Assembly (NCBI GenBank): GCA_964424205.1
Contig: CAYRIF010000035.1
Span: forward strand, 1 to 18,950
Origin: CAYRIF01 sp964424205
GTDB lineage: Bacteria > Bacteroidota > Bacteroidia > Cytophagales > Cyclobacteriaceae
Direction: 5' to 3'
DNA: 18,950 nucleotides
Shown here: in pieces, positions 8,044 through 16,374 of the stretch
How positions within the stretch are numbered: position 1 is the stretch's first letter
Layout: every line of letters starts with the position of its first letter
Notes under the pieces: generated by a model
Database searches by the model: none
The model's input: the letters and a program-made list of their open reading frames with translations, nothing else
Told to the model about the DNA's origin: nothing
Position numbers and translations under genes: made by a program

Positions 8044-8441
8044 TAAGCAAACACAGGCAATCCAACTTCTTGTTGGGAAGATTGAACCGTAGGATAGTTG
8101 TCAAAGATTTCGGAAACGTAGTTGTTTGTTTTTATTATCTCAGACATTGAAGGAGCCTTAAGCTTTTTCGGATTTTTAACAGTTCCTTTTATTTCCCACC
8201 CCAATTCTTTTAAAACTACCCCAAGCGAATTTTTTGTCAAAGTATAATCAATGAAATCTTCATAAACGATTGTAAAAGAATCTTTAGCCTCCTGAAGAGA
8301 ATTGCCATATCCAGTCAAATCCAGGTGGGGAGAATAGATAAAGTGTATATTTTTATCGTCGATGAAGTGTAATAATATGATTTGGGTTATAACCTCACCA
8401 GATTGATTTTTGTAACCGCCCTCAAATAAGTAATTTGCCAT
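8043..8441 (-). CDS. HicB-like antitoxin
   Basis: This 132-residue protein precedes the HicA-like gene and overlaps it by one base. Residues about 30-70 ('IHFIYSPHLDLTGYGNS', then 'LQEAKDSFTIVYEDFIDY') match the HicB partial-RNase-H-like core, where a 'P.L.....G.S..EA' pattern is typical. Classical HicB proteins end in a ribbon-helix-helix or helix-turn-helix DNA-binding domain; here the C-terminal 50 residues ('KAPSMSEIIKTNNYVSEIFDNY' region) do not clearly show one, so autoregulation may be weak or different. A TAnnTTTG box lies 19 nt upstream of the ATG. The call depends strongly on the neighbour. Confidence 0.65.
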   Translation of the reverse strand: MANYLFEGGYKNQSGEVITQIILLHFIDDKNIHFIYSPHLDLTGYGNSLQEAKDSFTIVYEDFIDYTLTKNSLGVVLKELGWEIKGTVKNPKKLKAPSMSEIIKTNNYVSEIFDNYPTVQSSQQEVGLPVFA

Positions 8442-8460
8442 GACTTAACTTTATGTACAA

Positions 8461-8468
8461 CAAATATA
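8461..8468 (-). promoter_or_regulatory. Candidate -7 promoter box for hicBA
   Basis: The minus strand reads TATATTTG, an exact match to TAnnTTTG, ending 19 nt before the HicB-like ATG at 8441. This is a typical placement for Bacteroidota promoters. A T-rich stretch lies about 20 nt further upstream where the -33 element is expected, but it is not an exact TTTG. Confidence 0.5.
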
Positions 8469-8529
8469 TATAATTATTACGTAAAAAAACTGACCGTGTT
8501 TTAGCAAAGCCAATCATCTCAACAACCTA

Positions 8530-9135
8530 TTATCGTAATTGTCCTTTCCGCCGTTTTCTTTTTTTAGCCGGCTTACAGGTTTTGCAGTAATCAGATAATG
8601 CCTCAATTTCTTGTTTTATTTTTTCTCTTTCTGCTACTAACACCTCGGCATTTCTACCCATATCAGTTGATTTTCCTAATGCACTGTACCTATCCGAGTG
8701 TTCTTCCATGATCTGGTCATACAGTGGTTTGAAAAAATCGGCGCTAGAGAAAACCCCCTTGCTTTCGTATAGCTTCTTTCTAAGCTTTCTTGCGGATAAT
8801 TCGGCAAGGTCAAATTCCAGCTGCGCAAATTTAACAAGTTGATTTGCAATTTCTTCATTTGGCGCTGTGATGTAACTTGCTTTTTTATTAAAAATTGTCG
8901 TGACTTTCGTATTAAAATTCTTGGTAAACATGAACTCGGCATTGCTCATGGCATACGCAAAATCTACTAAGGTTCCACTTCTGATAGCATACTTACTAAA
9001 ACTTTCATTAATCTCGGTTGACGCAGATTGAAAGTCTGAAAACTCAATTTCTACATCCGGTGACCATTCAATACTATTCTGACTGTAAGTAATATGGGCA
9101 ATAAAAAAAATAGCGATTGTAAAGATTATTTTCAT
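8530..9135 (-). CDS. Secreted DUF922-like protein, putative metal site lost
   Basis: This 201-residue protein starts with a signal peptide (residues 1-18, 'AHITYSQ') and a mature N-terminus 'IEWSPDVEIEFSDFQ', the pattern that begins many Bacteroidota DUF922-like secreted proteins. Those proteins, as I recall them, carry a metalloprotease-like HExxHFD motif followed by 'ELYARKLRK'. Here the matching segment at residues 103-122 is 'FAQLEFDLAELSARKLRKKL', so both metal-binding His and the Glu appear substituted. The C-terminus carries a coiled-coil-like charged helix (about 163-182), a CxxC (C184, C187) and a strongly basic tail. It is likely exported and non-catalytic. The family link is from remembered motif similarity and is moderate. 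Gaps of 128 and 88 nt suggest it is its own transcription unit. Confidence 0.65.
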   Translation of the reverse strand: MKIIFTIAIFFIAHITYSQNSIEWSPDVEIEFSDFQSASTEINESFSKYAIRSGTLVDFAYAMSNAEFMFTKNFNTKVTTIFNKKASYITAPNEEIANQLVKFAQLEFDLAELSARKLRKKLYESKGVFSSADFFKPLYDQIMEEHSDRYSALGKSTDMGRNAEVLVAEREKIKQEIEALSDYCKTCKPAKKRKRRKGQLR

Positions 9136-9263
9136 GGTTTAAAAGTAATTTATACTTTGCTGATAAAAAAGGAAACCCAAATAATACTATATCATTTTAA
9201 TATCAAAAGGTCGCCAACAGGCTGTCTCTTTTTACCCTGTTATAAAATTAAAATGCCACTATC

Positions 9264-10271
9264 TCAAAATTCGGTTTGTGATATTCTCATATTGTCAAAA
9301 AGCAAAACACACCCTTCAGACGACGCTGTTGCGCCCACTTCAAGACTATTTTGAACAGAATTAGACGTTGGAAGGTTAATTCCGGTGGCAGAAATTATTG
9401 GTTTTCCATCTTGCCATAGTTCAATAATTCCTTCTTTTGAATTGCTATATTTCAGGTGAACTTTAAGGGTAAACCACTGATTTTTAGTAACGCTTATTCC
9501 TGAATTATTGTTAATATTTAATTTACTCCCAAACTTATTCTCAAATTCTAATTTGTTATTTCGAATCACAACTCTCGGGCCAGGATGCCCGAAAAAATAT
9601 GAATTCTCAAAGTCGACAATGCTAAAAGGCATGCCGCTTTCAATTAAATAATCCGCCTCAAACCAAACTTCAGAATTTTTTGTGTAAAAATTTATGGTCG
9701 AGGATATTGATGATTTAGAAGTTACCATATCAGCAGTTGGTGGCACACTAGCAAATTTCAGCACGGTATTTAAAGCATCTTCTGGGTCAGTTGTTAATTC
9801 TATTTTATTATCGATAAAAGAACAGGTGCCGCCTAGGATACATTGACTTAATGTGACGTAGTCAGATACCTCTGGCGCGCCAGGGCTTTGCAAGGTAAAA
9901 TTTGTCCAATAGAGGCTGGTATCGGAAGGAGTACTGATAAATAAATCTGTAAAGGAGGACGAATCTTCAAAGTCTTCTGTATAATTATTTTTGGTTGGGA
10001 ATAAATCGTCTCCCATCAGCAAAAATGTCCCATCAGAGTTTGTGAGATAGTTAGATGCCATAAAGTTTGAATCAAAGTATTGTAATTCAAAATTACAGGT
10101 GCCATTGGCACGTGAGTATAGCTTGCCATCTTCATAAATAAATGCTTCTTCTCCGTTGTTAGCGATAAACCGTGCTAGCAGTTCTTCTGTGGAGCACGTT
10201 GAAAGGGGTGATGGGTCATTATTTTTACAACCAACCATAAAAATGATAATCATGAGCAGTAGGTATCTCAT
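9264..10271 (-). CDS. Lipoprotein with concanavalin/LamG-like C-terminal domain
   Basis: I place the start at the ATG at 10271, giving 335 residues with a clear lipoprotein signal (MRYLLLMIIIFMVGC, lipidation at C15). The longer frame from 10358 would run through the acidic tail of the upstream gene. Residues 16-160 are Ser/Thr/Asn-rich with several Cys. Residues about 165-332 look like a jelly-roll of the LamG, heparin-lyase or glucanase type: 'WFTLKVHLKYSNSKEGIIELW' split by a turn, 'DGKPI', and an ending 'LLFDNMRI'. Such domains bind or cleave glycans; no catalytic residues can be assigned, so binding is the safer reading. It follows the 1603-residue gene by 10 nt, so the two are probably co-transcribed and may act together at the outer membrane. 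Confidence 0.75.
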   Translation of the reverse strand: MRYLLLMIIIFMVGCKNNDPSPLSTCSTEELLARFIANNGEEAFIYEDGKLYSRANGTCNFELQYFDSNFMASNYLTNSDGTFLLMGDDLFPTKNNYTEDFEDSSSFTDLFISTPSDTSLYWTNFTLQSPGAPEVSDYVTLSQCILGGTCSFIDNKIELTTDPEDALNTVLKFASVPPTADMVTSKSSISSTINFYTKNSEVWFEADYLIESGMPFSIVDFENSYFFGHPGPRVVIRNNKLEFENKFGSKLNINNNSGISVTKNQWFTLKVHLKYSNSKEGIIELWQDGKPIISATGINLPTSNSVQNSLEVGATASSEGCVLLFDNMRISQTEF

Positions 10272-10281
10272 CTTATAATAA

Positions 10282-13200
10282 TTAAAACCCATCATCGTCA
10301 TCATCCTCATCCGTCTTTTCTTCGTCATTGACGGCATCATTGGAGGTATCTGTATCAATGGTTACCTGCGTTGGCTGATCAAGGGTATAAGCATCATTGA
10401 TGTCATAATATACTTTACGGAATTCATTCACATAGTTTTGAACTTCAGAAAGCTCGCCAAGGATAAATACATACTCCCCGATTTTGGCTTTAGCTACATT
10501 TGTTTTGTCTTTGATAATGTCATTGTACTCATTGTTGTTAGAGTAAGTTACCAGCCTGTTGTCGGAAAATCCGAAGTAATACCAGGAAGAAGAGATTTTC
10601 AAAAAGATATTTAACACGTCACCATTTTCTGTTTTTCTTAACTCTACAAACCCATCTACCAATGCATTAATGTCTTCTTTCCCAATATTTGAGATGCCAA
10701 TTTTTTTCTTCCGCACACTATAAAACGCCTTGTCAGTATCCGACCATTTTAGATTAATATCAGACAGCACAAGTGATTTAACAAGAGAAGTTGCTGACCA
10801 GACCAAAGACGTATATTCTTTTTGTGATTTGTCTTCATAATTCTTAGCGGCTTTCTCTCCGGCCACATCTGCAAGTTTGTAAAGCAATCGAGTTTTGTCA
10901 CTATGTGCTTCAGGAATCCCTAGCCTTTCTATCAAATACTGAATGTCCACCGCAACACTTTTCATTGCCTGTGATGGTAAGTCAAAATCAAACAGCATAA
11001 ATGCATTTATATCAAATTCTTTTGTTTCAAGATTTCCAGTTCCTTTTCCTGAAGCCTTAATTTTTATTGGTGAATCAGCCGCTGTGAAATTCAGAGGGCC
11101 CTCAAAGGCGGTGGTCGCATTTTTGTCATCATAGACATAAGATTTTCCCTCATATTTGAGTCCATTTGTTTTTGCTAGGTCTTCAATTCTAAACACCTTT
11201 TTGTTTTCATCGTAAGACAAAATACCATGTGGTGCAAAGAAATCTTCGTCACCGGGGTCTTTCAGTTGCCCGAGGAAGGTATCATAAAGATTGTAGCTGG
11301 TTGAACTAAAATGTAACCCTGAAGAAGGAGCCTGTCCGTCATCGGTTATGATTTTTTCATAATCAATTATTACCTGTTGCGTATCGGCAGAGGTCTCATA
11401 TTTTATCCAAATATCATCCGATTTATCTAAATCAAGTTTTACGAATCCATCAAGGTTAAGGGCCCGTTTTGTGGCGTACATGGTTGTACTCCCTTTAAAA
11501 ATCATTCTAGGGGACACCGAAATATGATCACTTTCCTCTATGGTTCCTTCCGATACGGTCTGGAATTTTGACCGTTTCTTTTTTGGATTAATTGGCACAT
11601 ACTTAAACTGATCAAATTTTATATTAAAGGTATCTGCCGCTGATATAAGGTTGTAGGTGGCATCTCCCTCAAATTTTGTTCTAGATATGATTGTAATTGT
11701 CCCTTCACTCAAATGGTGATATTCGTTCAGGGTATCAATTACCAACGTAGCATTTTCCAAAGTTTGTAATTCCGAATTTTCAAGCACCGTTAAGGCATTT
11801 CCTTCTGGCGTAATTTTGGCGTCGGCTACTTTTATAAAAGGAATTCCTGAGATATGCAATTCCTGTTTGTCGATCACATAGACAGCAGAATCAGCATTAA
11901 AAGCGAGCGAATCTAGCGCCTTACGAGTGCTGTAAAAATAGGAACTGCTAATATCAACATCTTCTGGTTTGACCATGGTTACCATTTTATTTTCCAGATC
12001 CCATGTTGCTTTGGTGATAGAAGTTTTCATTTGGGCATAGGGGAAATTAATGGCGGCAACACCTTCTACTTCTGGGCTAATCTCTCCAAAATTTTTGGCC
12101 ATATCAAAATACAACTTGACATCTTTGCCTTTTAGCGCAGCTTTTTCCGGGTTATCCGATTTGATTTCAAAATCTGCATGTTTCCCGGTGTAATCATAAG
12201 CATTAAATATATAGGAATCTGACGTAGCCTCAGAACCTCGATTAAAAACTTGCCCTTTTCCTGTAAGCCCCTTTGGTGATATAACAATGCTTCCATTCAA
12301 GTGTGCAGTAGAATCATAAAGCTTAAAAGGATTTTCTTTATTGCTGATGGACATACTGTCTAAGGCAGGCTGCCAACTCATTGAATAATCTTTGATGTAT
12401 AGGTCTGGAAAGCTAGCGCCGTTTAGCTCACCTTTAGTTATAGTGGCGGTAGTTCCCTTGGTTGTTATTGAATCAGGATAAAACACAAAGTCATCAGAAA
12501 CTAAAGTGGTATTGAGGTATTCAATTTTACCGTGGGCTCTGAGTCCGTTATTATCCATTGTTAATTTATCAAAAACCTTTCCTTTTCCTCCTTTGATTTC
12601 ATAACCATCAATCGGTGCCTGATGGACAAATCCTAAAGACTTATCGGGCATAATGGTTAGTTTTTCATGAAAGTCTGGCAATAGACCATCCGTGACAAAA
12701 GTGCCATCAAAAGACATGGAACTCACATCACTATCATTCAGACTATCAATCTTAAAGGGAGGAATTTCAAAGTAAATAGACATATCACTATATGCGCCAC
12801 CAAGTATTTTCTTACTGTTGAAATAGACAATGGCGCCATCTTCAGCATTAAAATATGGGTATCCAGGATATATTTTTCGTCCTGATTTATTTTTAGGTTT
12901 ATTGATGAATAGTGTTCCTGAAATTTTCTTAAGATTGTCATTGTCGACATCTGCAGCACTTGCACTCATCATTTTATTATTTACTTTCACTTTTTTAATG
13001 GAGCCATCCTTTCTTTTTTCCATCACATAAAATTGGATGGAATCAATGCTATTGAGCCTGACCTTAAAGTCTTTGTAATTGAAAGTAAAATCACTGCCAA
13101 AGTATTGGAAGTTTCCTGCGAAAAGCTCACCGTCGAATTTGAAGTCTCTATTTTTCATCAGATGGATTTCTCTTTTTCGAGGAACAATATATACATCGAG

Positions 13201-15093
13201 TAATTTGCTAATGTAAAATTTGTCTACGCCCCGAATGGTCATACCATCTTTTTTGAGGAAGTAGGTGCCATTAGGTTTTCCCAATGATTTTGAAGGAATT
13301 AGTAAATTGTCAAAGTCCTTCCGATTATTTTTAGAAAGCACATTATGGTATGCCTTTCTTCTTACTTTTATCTCGCCTGTTGCGGGATTGAAATCAATAT
13401 ACTGGTAACCCATCAAAAATTCCATAGCAGATTTAACAACTTTTTTGTTTTGTTTAGAAAAACGCACCAAATCATCGACATTAAATGCTGGGGAGTTTAT
13501 TTTTCTAGAATAGCCCACCACCATCAGTAGTGGGTGAAACTTGTACATGCCTACCATTTTTCCAAAACGATCTTTATTATAATATTCAAGCGATTCGAAA
13601 TAAGCGGGTACTTGTTCACGGGCATTTAGTATCGAAATGTCAAGGCTGTCGGCTTGTAAATCCCATTTAATCATGTCAGCAGAGATACTCATATTAAAAT
13701 AGGAAGCAAAAAATGGAGAGTTTTTATACCTCCCGTCATCTTTTTGTACCACCAAAAGATCTTGCAAAAAGTTATACCGTACCCTAATGGCGGGGTGTGT
13801 AATTGAGTCTTCTTTGTTATAAATAACAATAGCGGCTAGCTTGGCTTCTACAATGGAGTCGTTGAAGATGAACCTATTTGACTTAGAAATAAACTGGGTG
13901 ACACCCTCTTTTTTCACTTCAATTGTCGATAATCCCGAATAGACAGAGGAACTGCTAATTTTGTTGCCCTCTAGTGAAAACCCCCCTTTATAGTTTAATT
14001 TCTTGTCATCAAGAAGCTTAACTTTTACATTACTGTCGTAAGATTTGAAACGAGGAAATTTGGCTTTACTCGGATCCTTGTGTTTCTTGCTTTCAAAATC
14101 AAAAACACCAGCAATTCCGTTGTCCACTTTTCCCGCGTAGTACATTTTTACGTGTTCTGCTGAAAGCACGGAGCGGGTAATGTCAAAGTTAAATTTATCA
14201 AACTCACAATACACTTCGTCTGGGTTGAGTCCAGTGCTTGACCAATCAAACTTGCCCCCGACACCAACAAAAATATTATTTTTCAGCATGAGCGTGCCAG
14301 TGGCATTGCCCAAACTAACAGAGTCAAACGGTGTATTGATCACCAAGTCAACTTTGCTAAAAACAATCACTGGACCTTCAATGGCTGGCTGCGCTTCTTC
14401 TGGAATTGTTTGTATTTCTTCAGTTTTTTCCTTTTCAATTTCCTGTTCTTCTTGCGCACTCCAATCAGTATTCCAGTCATCATTGGCGGTTGACTCATCA
14501 TCCCAATCACTAAACCAACCGTCTTCATTGCCTTCATTTTTATTTCCTTCCTCTGTTGGCGGCGTTTCTTCTTCTACAATCTCCGGTTCAACATATTCAA
14601 TAAAATCAAATTTGTAATCAGAATTTTCAACATAGAGTTTGTTAAAGGTTGAAGTGAACAATGCCTTTTGTTCAAAAAAGGATTTTAAGGTTTTGAAGTA
14701 AGTATTAATTTCTTTGTTGTCTTGCTTGTTAATGGTTTTTAAAGTCATTTCCAAAAGACCATTAAGGTTGTCAGTACTAATTTTTTCAGTGACCACCGCA
14801 TGGGTCAGTACGGAGATATACCTTCCAAAGTGACTGGCTCGGAATCCTTTTTTATACATTTGGTTACCAATCTGTATGACTTTTTTCTTTTGTTCCTCAG
14901 AAAAACTACTACCATTCCATGCCGCGTCAAATGAGGTTGCCATTTCTAGTGCCTCAGCAGACTTGGAGCGTGTCATCATCTCTATCATTTCACTGCTGAA
15001 TTGTGAAACTTCCACAAACCTGTCTTTTTGAGCAAACCCTTGAAGGCTTACAATCAAAAACAGTGAAATTATTGTCCCTTTAATATAATTCAT
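10282..15093 (-). CDS. Very large exported protein of unknown function (1603 aa)
   Basis: A signal peptide (residues 1-21, 'SLQGFA/QKD') is followed by a mostly helical N-terminal region to about residue 165. Residues 168-240 form a strongly acidic, Trp-dotted linker (W193, W197, W207, W211). The rest is a long region with frequent beta-strand patterns and recurring phrases such as 'FDGTFVTDG', 'LNGSIVISPKG', 'LDGFVKLDLD' and 'VDGFVELRKT', reminiscent of stacked beta-structure as in OstA/AsmA-like periplasmic or cell-surface proteins. No catalytic motif, membrane helix or known sorting domain is evident. The last residues are an acidic tail (DEEKTDEDDDDDGF). A lipoprotein gene follows after 10 nt. 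I do not recognise the family; an envelope-structural or transport-scaffold role is only a guess from export and fold type. Confidence 0.85.
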   Translation of the reverse strand: MNYIKGTIISLFLIVSLQGFAQKDRFVEVSQFSSEMIEMMTRSKSAEALEMATSFDAAWNGSSFSEEQKKKVIQIGNQMYKKGFRASHFGRYISVLTHAVVTEKISTDNLNGLLEMTLKTINKQDNKEINTYFKTLKSFFEQKALFTSTFNKLYVENSDYKFDFIEYVEPEIVEEETPPTEEGNKNEGNEDGWFSDWDDESTANDDWNTDWSAQEEQEIEKEKTEEIQTIPEEAQPAIEGPVIVFSKVDLVINTPFDSVSLGNATGTLMLKNNIFVGVGGKFDWSSTGLNPDEVYCEFDKFNFDITRSVLSAEHVKMYYAGKVDNGIAGVFDFESKKHKDPSKAKFPRFKSYDSNVKVKLLDDKKLNYKGGFSLEGNKISSSSVYSGLSTIEVKKEGVTQFISKSNRFIFNDSIVEAKLAAIVIYNKEDSITHPAIRVRYNFLQDLLVVQKDDGRYKNSPFFASYFNMSISADMIKWDLQADSLDISILNAREQVPAYFESLEYYNKDRFGKMVGMYKFHPLLMVVGYSRKINSPAFNVDDLVRFSKQNKKVVKSAMEFLMGYQYIDFNPATGEIKVRRKAYHNVLSKNNRKDFDNLLIPSKSLGKPNGTYFLKKDGMTIRGVDKFYISKLLDVYIVPRKREIHLMKNRDFKFDGELFAGNFQYFGSDFTFNYKDFKVRLNSIDSIQFYVMEKRKDGSIKKVKVNNKMMSASAADVDNDNLKKISGTLFINKPKNKSGRKIYPGYPYFNAEDGAIVYFNSKKILGGAYSDMSIYFEIPPFKIDSLNDSDVSSMSFDGTFVTDGLLPDFHEKLTIMPDKSLGFVHQAPIDGYEIKGGKGKVFDKLTMDNNGLRAHGKIEYLNTTLVSDDFVFYPDSITTKGTTATITKGELNGASFPDLYIKDYSMSWQPALDSMSISNKENPFKLYDSTAHLNGSIVISPKGLTGKGQVFNRGSEATSDSYIFNAYDYTGKHADFEIKSDNPEKAALKGKDVKLYFDMAKNFGEISPEVEGVAAINFPYAQMKTSITKATWDLENKMVTMVKPEDVDISSSYFYSTRKALDSLAFNADSAVYVIDKQELHISGIPFIKVADAKITPEGNALTVLENSELQTLENATLVIDTLNEYHHLSEGTITIISRTKFEGDATYNLISAADTFNIKFDQFKYVPINPKKKRSKFQTVSEGTIEESDHISVSPRMIFKGSTTMYATKRALNLDGFVKLDLDKSDDIWIKYETSADTQQVIIDYEKIITDDGQAPSSGLHFSSTSYNLYDTFLGQLKDPGDEDFFAPHGILSYDENKKVFRIEDLAKTNGLKYEGKSYVYDDKNATTAFEGPLNFTAADSPIKIKASGKGTGNLETKEFDINAFMLFDFDLPSQAMKSVAVDIQYLIERLGIPEAHSDKTRLLYKLADVAGEKAAKNYEDKSQKEYTSLVWSATSLVKSLVLSDINLKWSDTDKAFYSVRKKKIGISNIGKEDINALVDGFVELRKTENGDVLNIFLKISSSWYYFGFSDNRLVTYSNNNEYNDIIKDKTNVAKAKIGEYVFILGELSEVQNYVNEFRKVYYDINDAYTLDQPTQVTIDTDTSNDAVNDEEKTDEDDDDDGF

Positions 15094-15208
15094 TATTTAA
15101 CTCTCTAATTCTGACGTATATAAACGCTCGTAAGTACAAAAAAATATAATTTAAGTGAAATAATATTTTCAAATTCCTGAAATAGGATTCAATGTAAGGT
15201 ATTTACTA

Positions 15209-16030
15209 TTATTTCTTAAACAAAAGGCATGTCCAGTTGTTTTTAGAAGTAGTAGATACAATTTTCAGACCAAAATTTGCAGCTGTTGTGGTAAGCAAGT
15301 CCACATCTTCAGTATAAAAGCCACTAATAAGCAGGTTTCCATCCGGTTTTATAAGGGCCGCGTATTGTGAGAGGTCTCCCAAAAGGACATTACGATTTAT
15401 GTTGGCAAGCACAATGTCAAATTTGCCATCAATATTGTTAACCGTACCATGCTTGACATTAACATTGCTGCAGTTATTCAGTTCAAAATTTTCAATACTA
15501 TTTTCGATACACCATTCATCAATATCACATGCTGAAACGCTGCACGCCCCAAGTTTAGAAGCCATAATCGCCAGTATGCCAGTACCACAACCAATGTCTG
15601 CGACGGTTTTGTTCTTATGGGCAAGCGCCATCTGATTTTTTAACATCAGGTAGGTGGTTTCATGATGCCCTGTGCCAAATGACATTTTGGGGTTGATGAT
15701 GATTTCGTAGGGAAATTTTTGTGTGATGTTATGAAAAGAGGCTTTAACAACGCATTTATCTTCAACAAAAATGGGTTCATAATCTTTTTCCCATGCTGCA
15801 TTCCAGTTTTTCTTTTTAGCTTTTTTTGTGGTGTATTGAAAAGGAAATAGTTGTAAGTATTTTTTATGAACGCCCATGATGGCTGCCTCATTAAAATTAT
15901 TTTCTTCTATATATGCTAAGAATCCTGTTTCATTTTCTACAAATGAGTCAAAGTTAATCATGGAAAACTCGGCGATAAGAATTTCGGAATGCGCTAGGGA
16001 ACAGGTGATTTGTAGTTCGTAAAAATCCAT
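15209..16030 (-). CDS. prmA: Ribosomal protein L11 methyltransferase
   Basis: PrmA trimethylates ribosomal protein L11 using S-adenosylmethionine. The 273-residue product has the family pattern 'NWNAAWEKDYEPI' (75-87), 'PKMSFGTGHHETT' (114-126), the SAM-binding motif I 'DIGCGTGIL' (145-153), an acidic residue ending the next strand ('CDID', 168-171), and 'LANINRNVLL' further on. I chose the ATG at 16030 over the upstream TTG at 16039; it overlaps the previous stop codon as TAATG. It is the third gene of a tpiA-DUF6150-prmA set coupled by one-base overlaps. Confidence 0.95.
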   Translation of the reverse strand: MDFYELQITCSLAHSEILIAEFSMINFDSFVENETGFLAYIEENNFNEAAIMGVHKKYLQLFPFQYTTKKAKKKNWNAAWEKDYEPIFVEDKCVVKASFHNITQKFPYEIIINPKMSFGTGHHETTYLMLKNQMALAHKNKTVADIGCGTGILAIMASKLGACSVSACDIDEWCIENSIENFELNNCSNVNVKHGTVNNIDGKFDIVLANINRNVLLGDLSQYAALIKPDGNLLISGFYTEDVDLLTTTAANFGLKIVSTTSKNNWTCLLFKK

Positions 16031-16374
16031 TATTTGCAACCTGCATAGGCTGATTCTTCCGTATAAAAAATGCTGAAATCAGTAATTGAATTCTCATGAG
16101 AGATATAAACATAGAAGTCCGCCAAGTCCCTTTTGTCGGTGAAGTACCAGTGACCGGGCTCATCGGCAAAGAGCTTATTATCTTCTTTGAAAACTACCAA
16201 ATCTGCAAACACCTCTGATTCTTCAATGTAAATCACATAATCTGCTCGCTGTTTAGAAGTTTCTATAAATACCACACCTGCCACCGTGCAGGGGTCAATT
16301 TTTTTCAACAGGTTGGGCTGAAAGCTACTGAAAGCCATTAGTATTATGAATGCTATGAATAACCTAATTTTCAT
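16030..16374 (-). CDS. Small secreted DUF6150-like repeat protein
   Basis: The 114-residue product has a signal peptide (residues 1-17) and a mature part made of short repeats of the form '(F/L)ADxxV(Y/F)xxxx', visible at residues 43-52, 56-65, 69-79, 84-93 and 97-106. One unit contains 'GHWYFTDKRDLADF'. C29 and C113 flank the repeats and could form a disulfide closing the fold. This resembles DUF6150 proteins of Bacteroidota, for which I know no function. The gene overlaps tpiA upstream and prmA downstream by one base each, so its translation is tied to two cytoplasmic housekeeping enzymes although it is itself exported. Confidence 0.8.
   Translation of the reverse strand: MKIRLFIAFIILMAFSSFQPNLLKKIDPCTVAGVVFIETSKQRADYVIYIEESEVFADLVVFKEDNKLFADEPGHWYFTDKRDLADFYVYISHENSITDFSIFYTEESAYAGCK

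Noticed and set aside
9216..9241. AACAGG...CCTGTT inverted repeat between the lipoprotein and DUF922-like genes as a terminator
   Set aside because: Only 6 bp with a 14-nt loop and no T-run in the transcribed direction; too weak to call.
10272..10358. Longer N-terminus for the lipoprotein, starting inside the upstream gene
   Set aside because: The extra residues are Met/Arg-rich translation of the Asp-codon tail of the 1603-residue gene in another frame; the ATG at 10271 gives a clean lipoprotein signal.
14180..14617. 145-residue plus-strand frame opposite the giant gene
   Set aside because: It is Ser-rich translation antisense to the acidic linker; the minus-strand gene is continuous and has a signal peptide.
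16031..16039. TTG start at 16039 for prmA
   Set aside because: The ATG at 16030 overlaps the previous stop as TAATG, the same arrangement as the neighbouring junction, and begins the conserved sequence.
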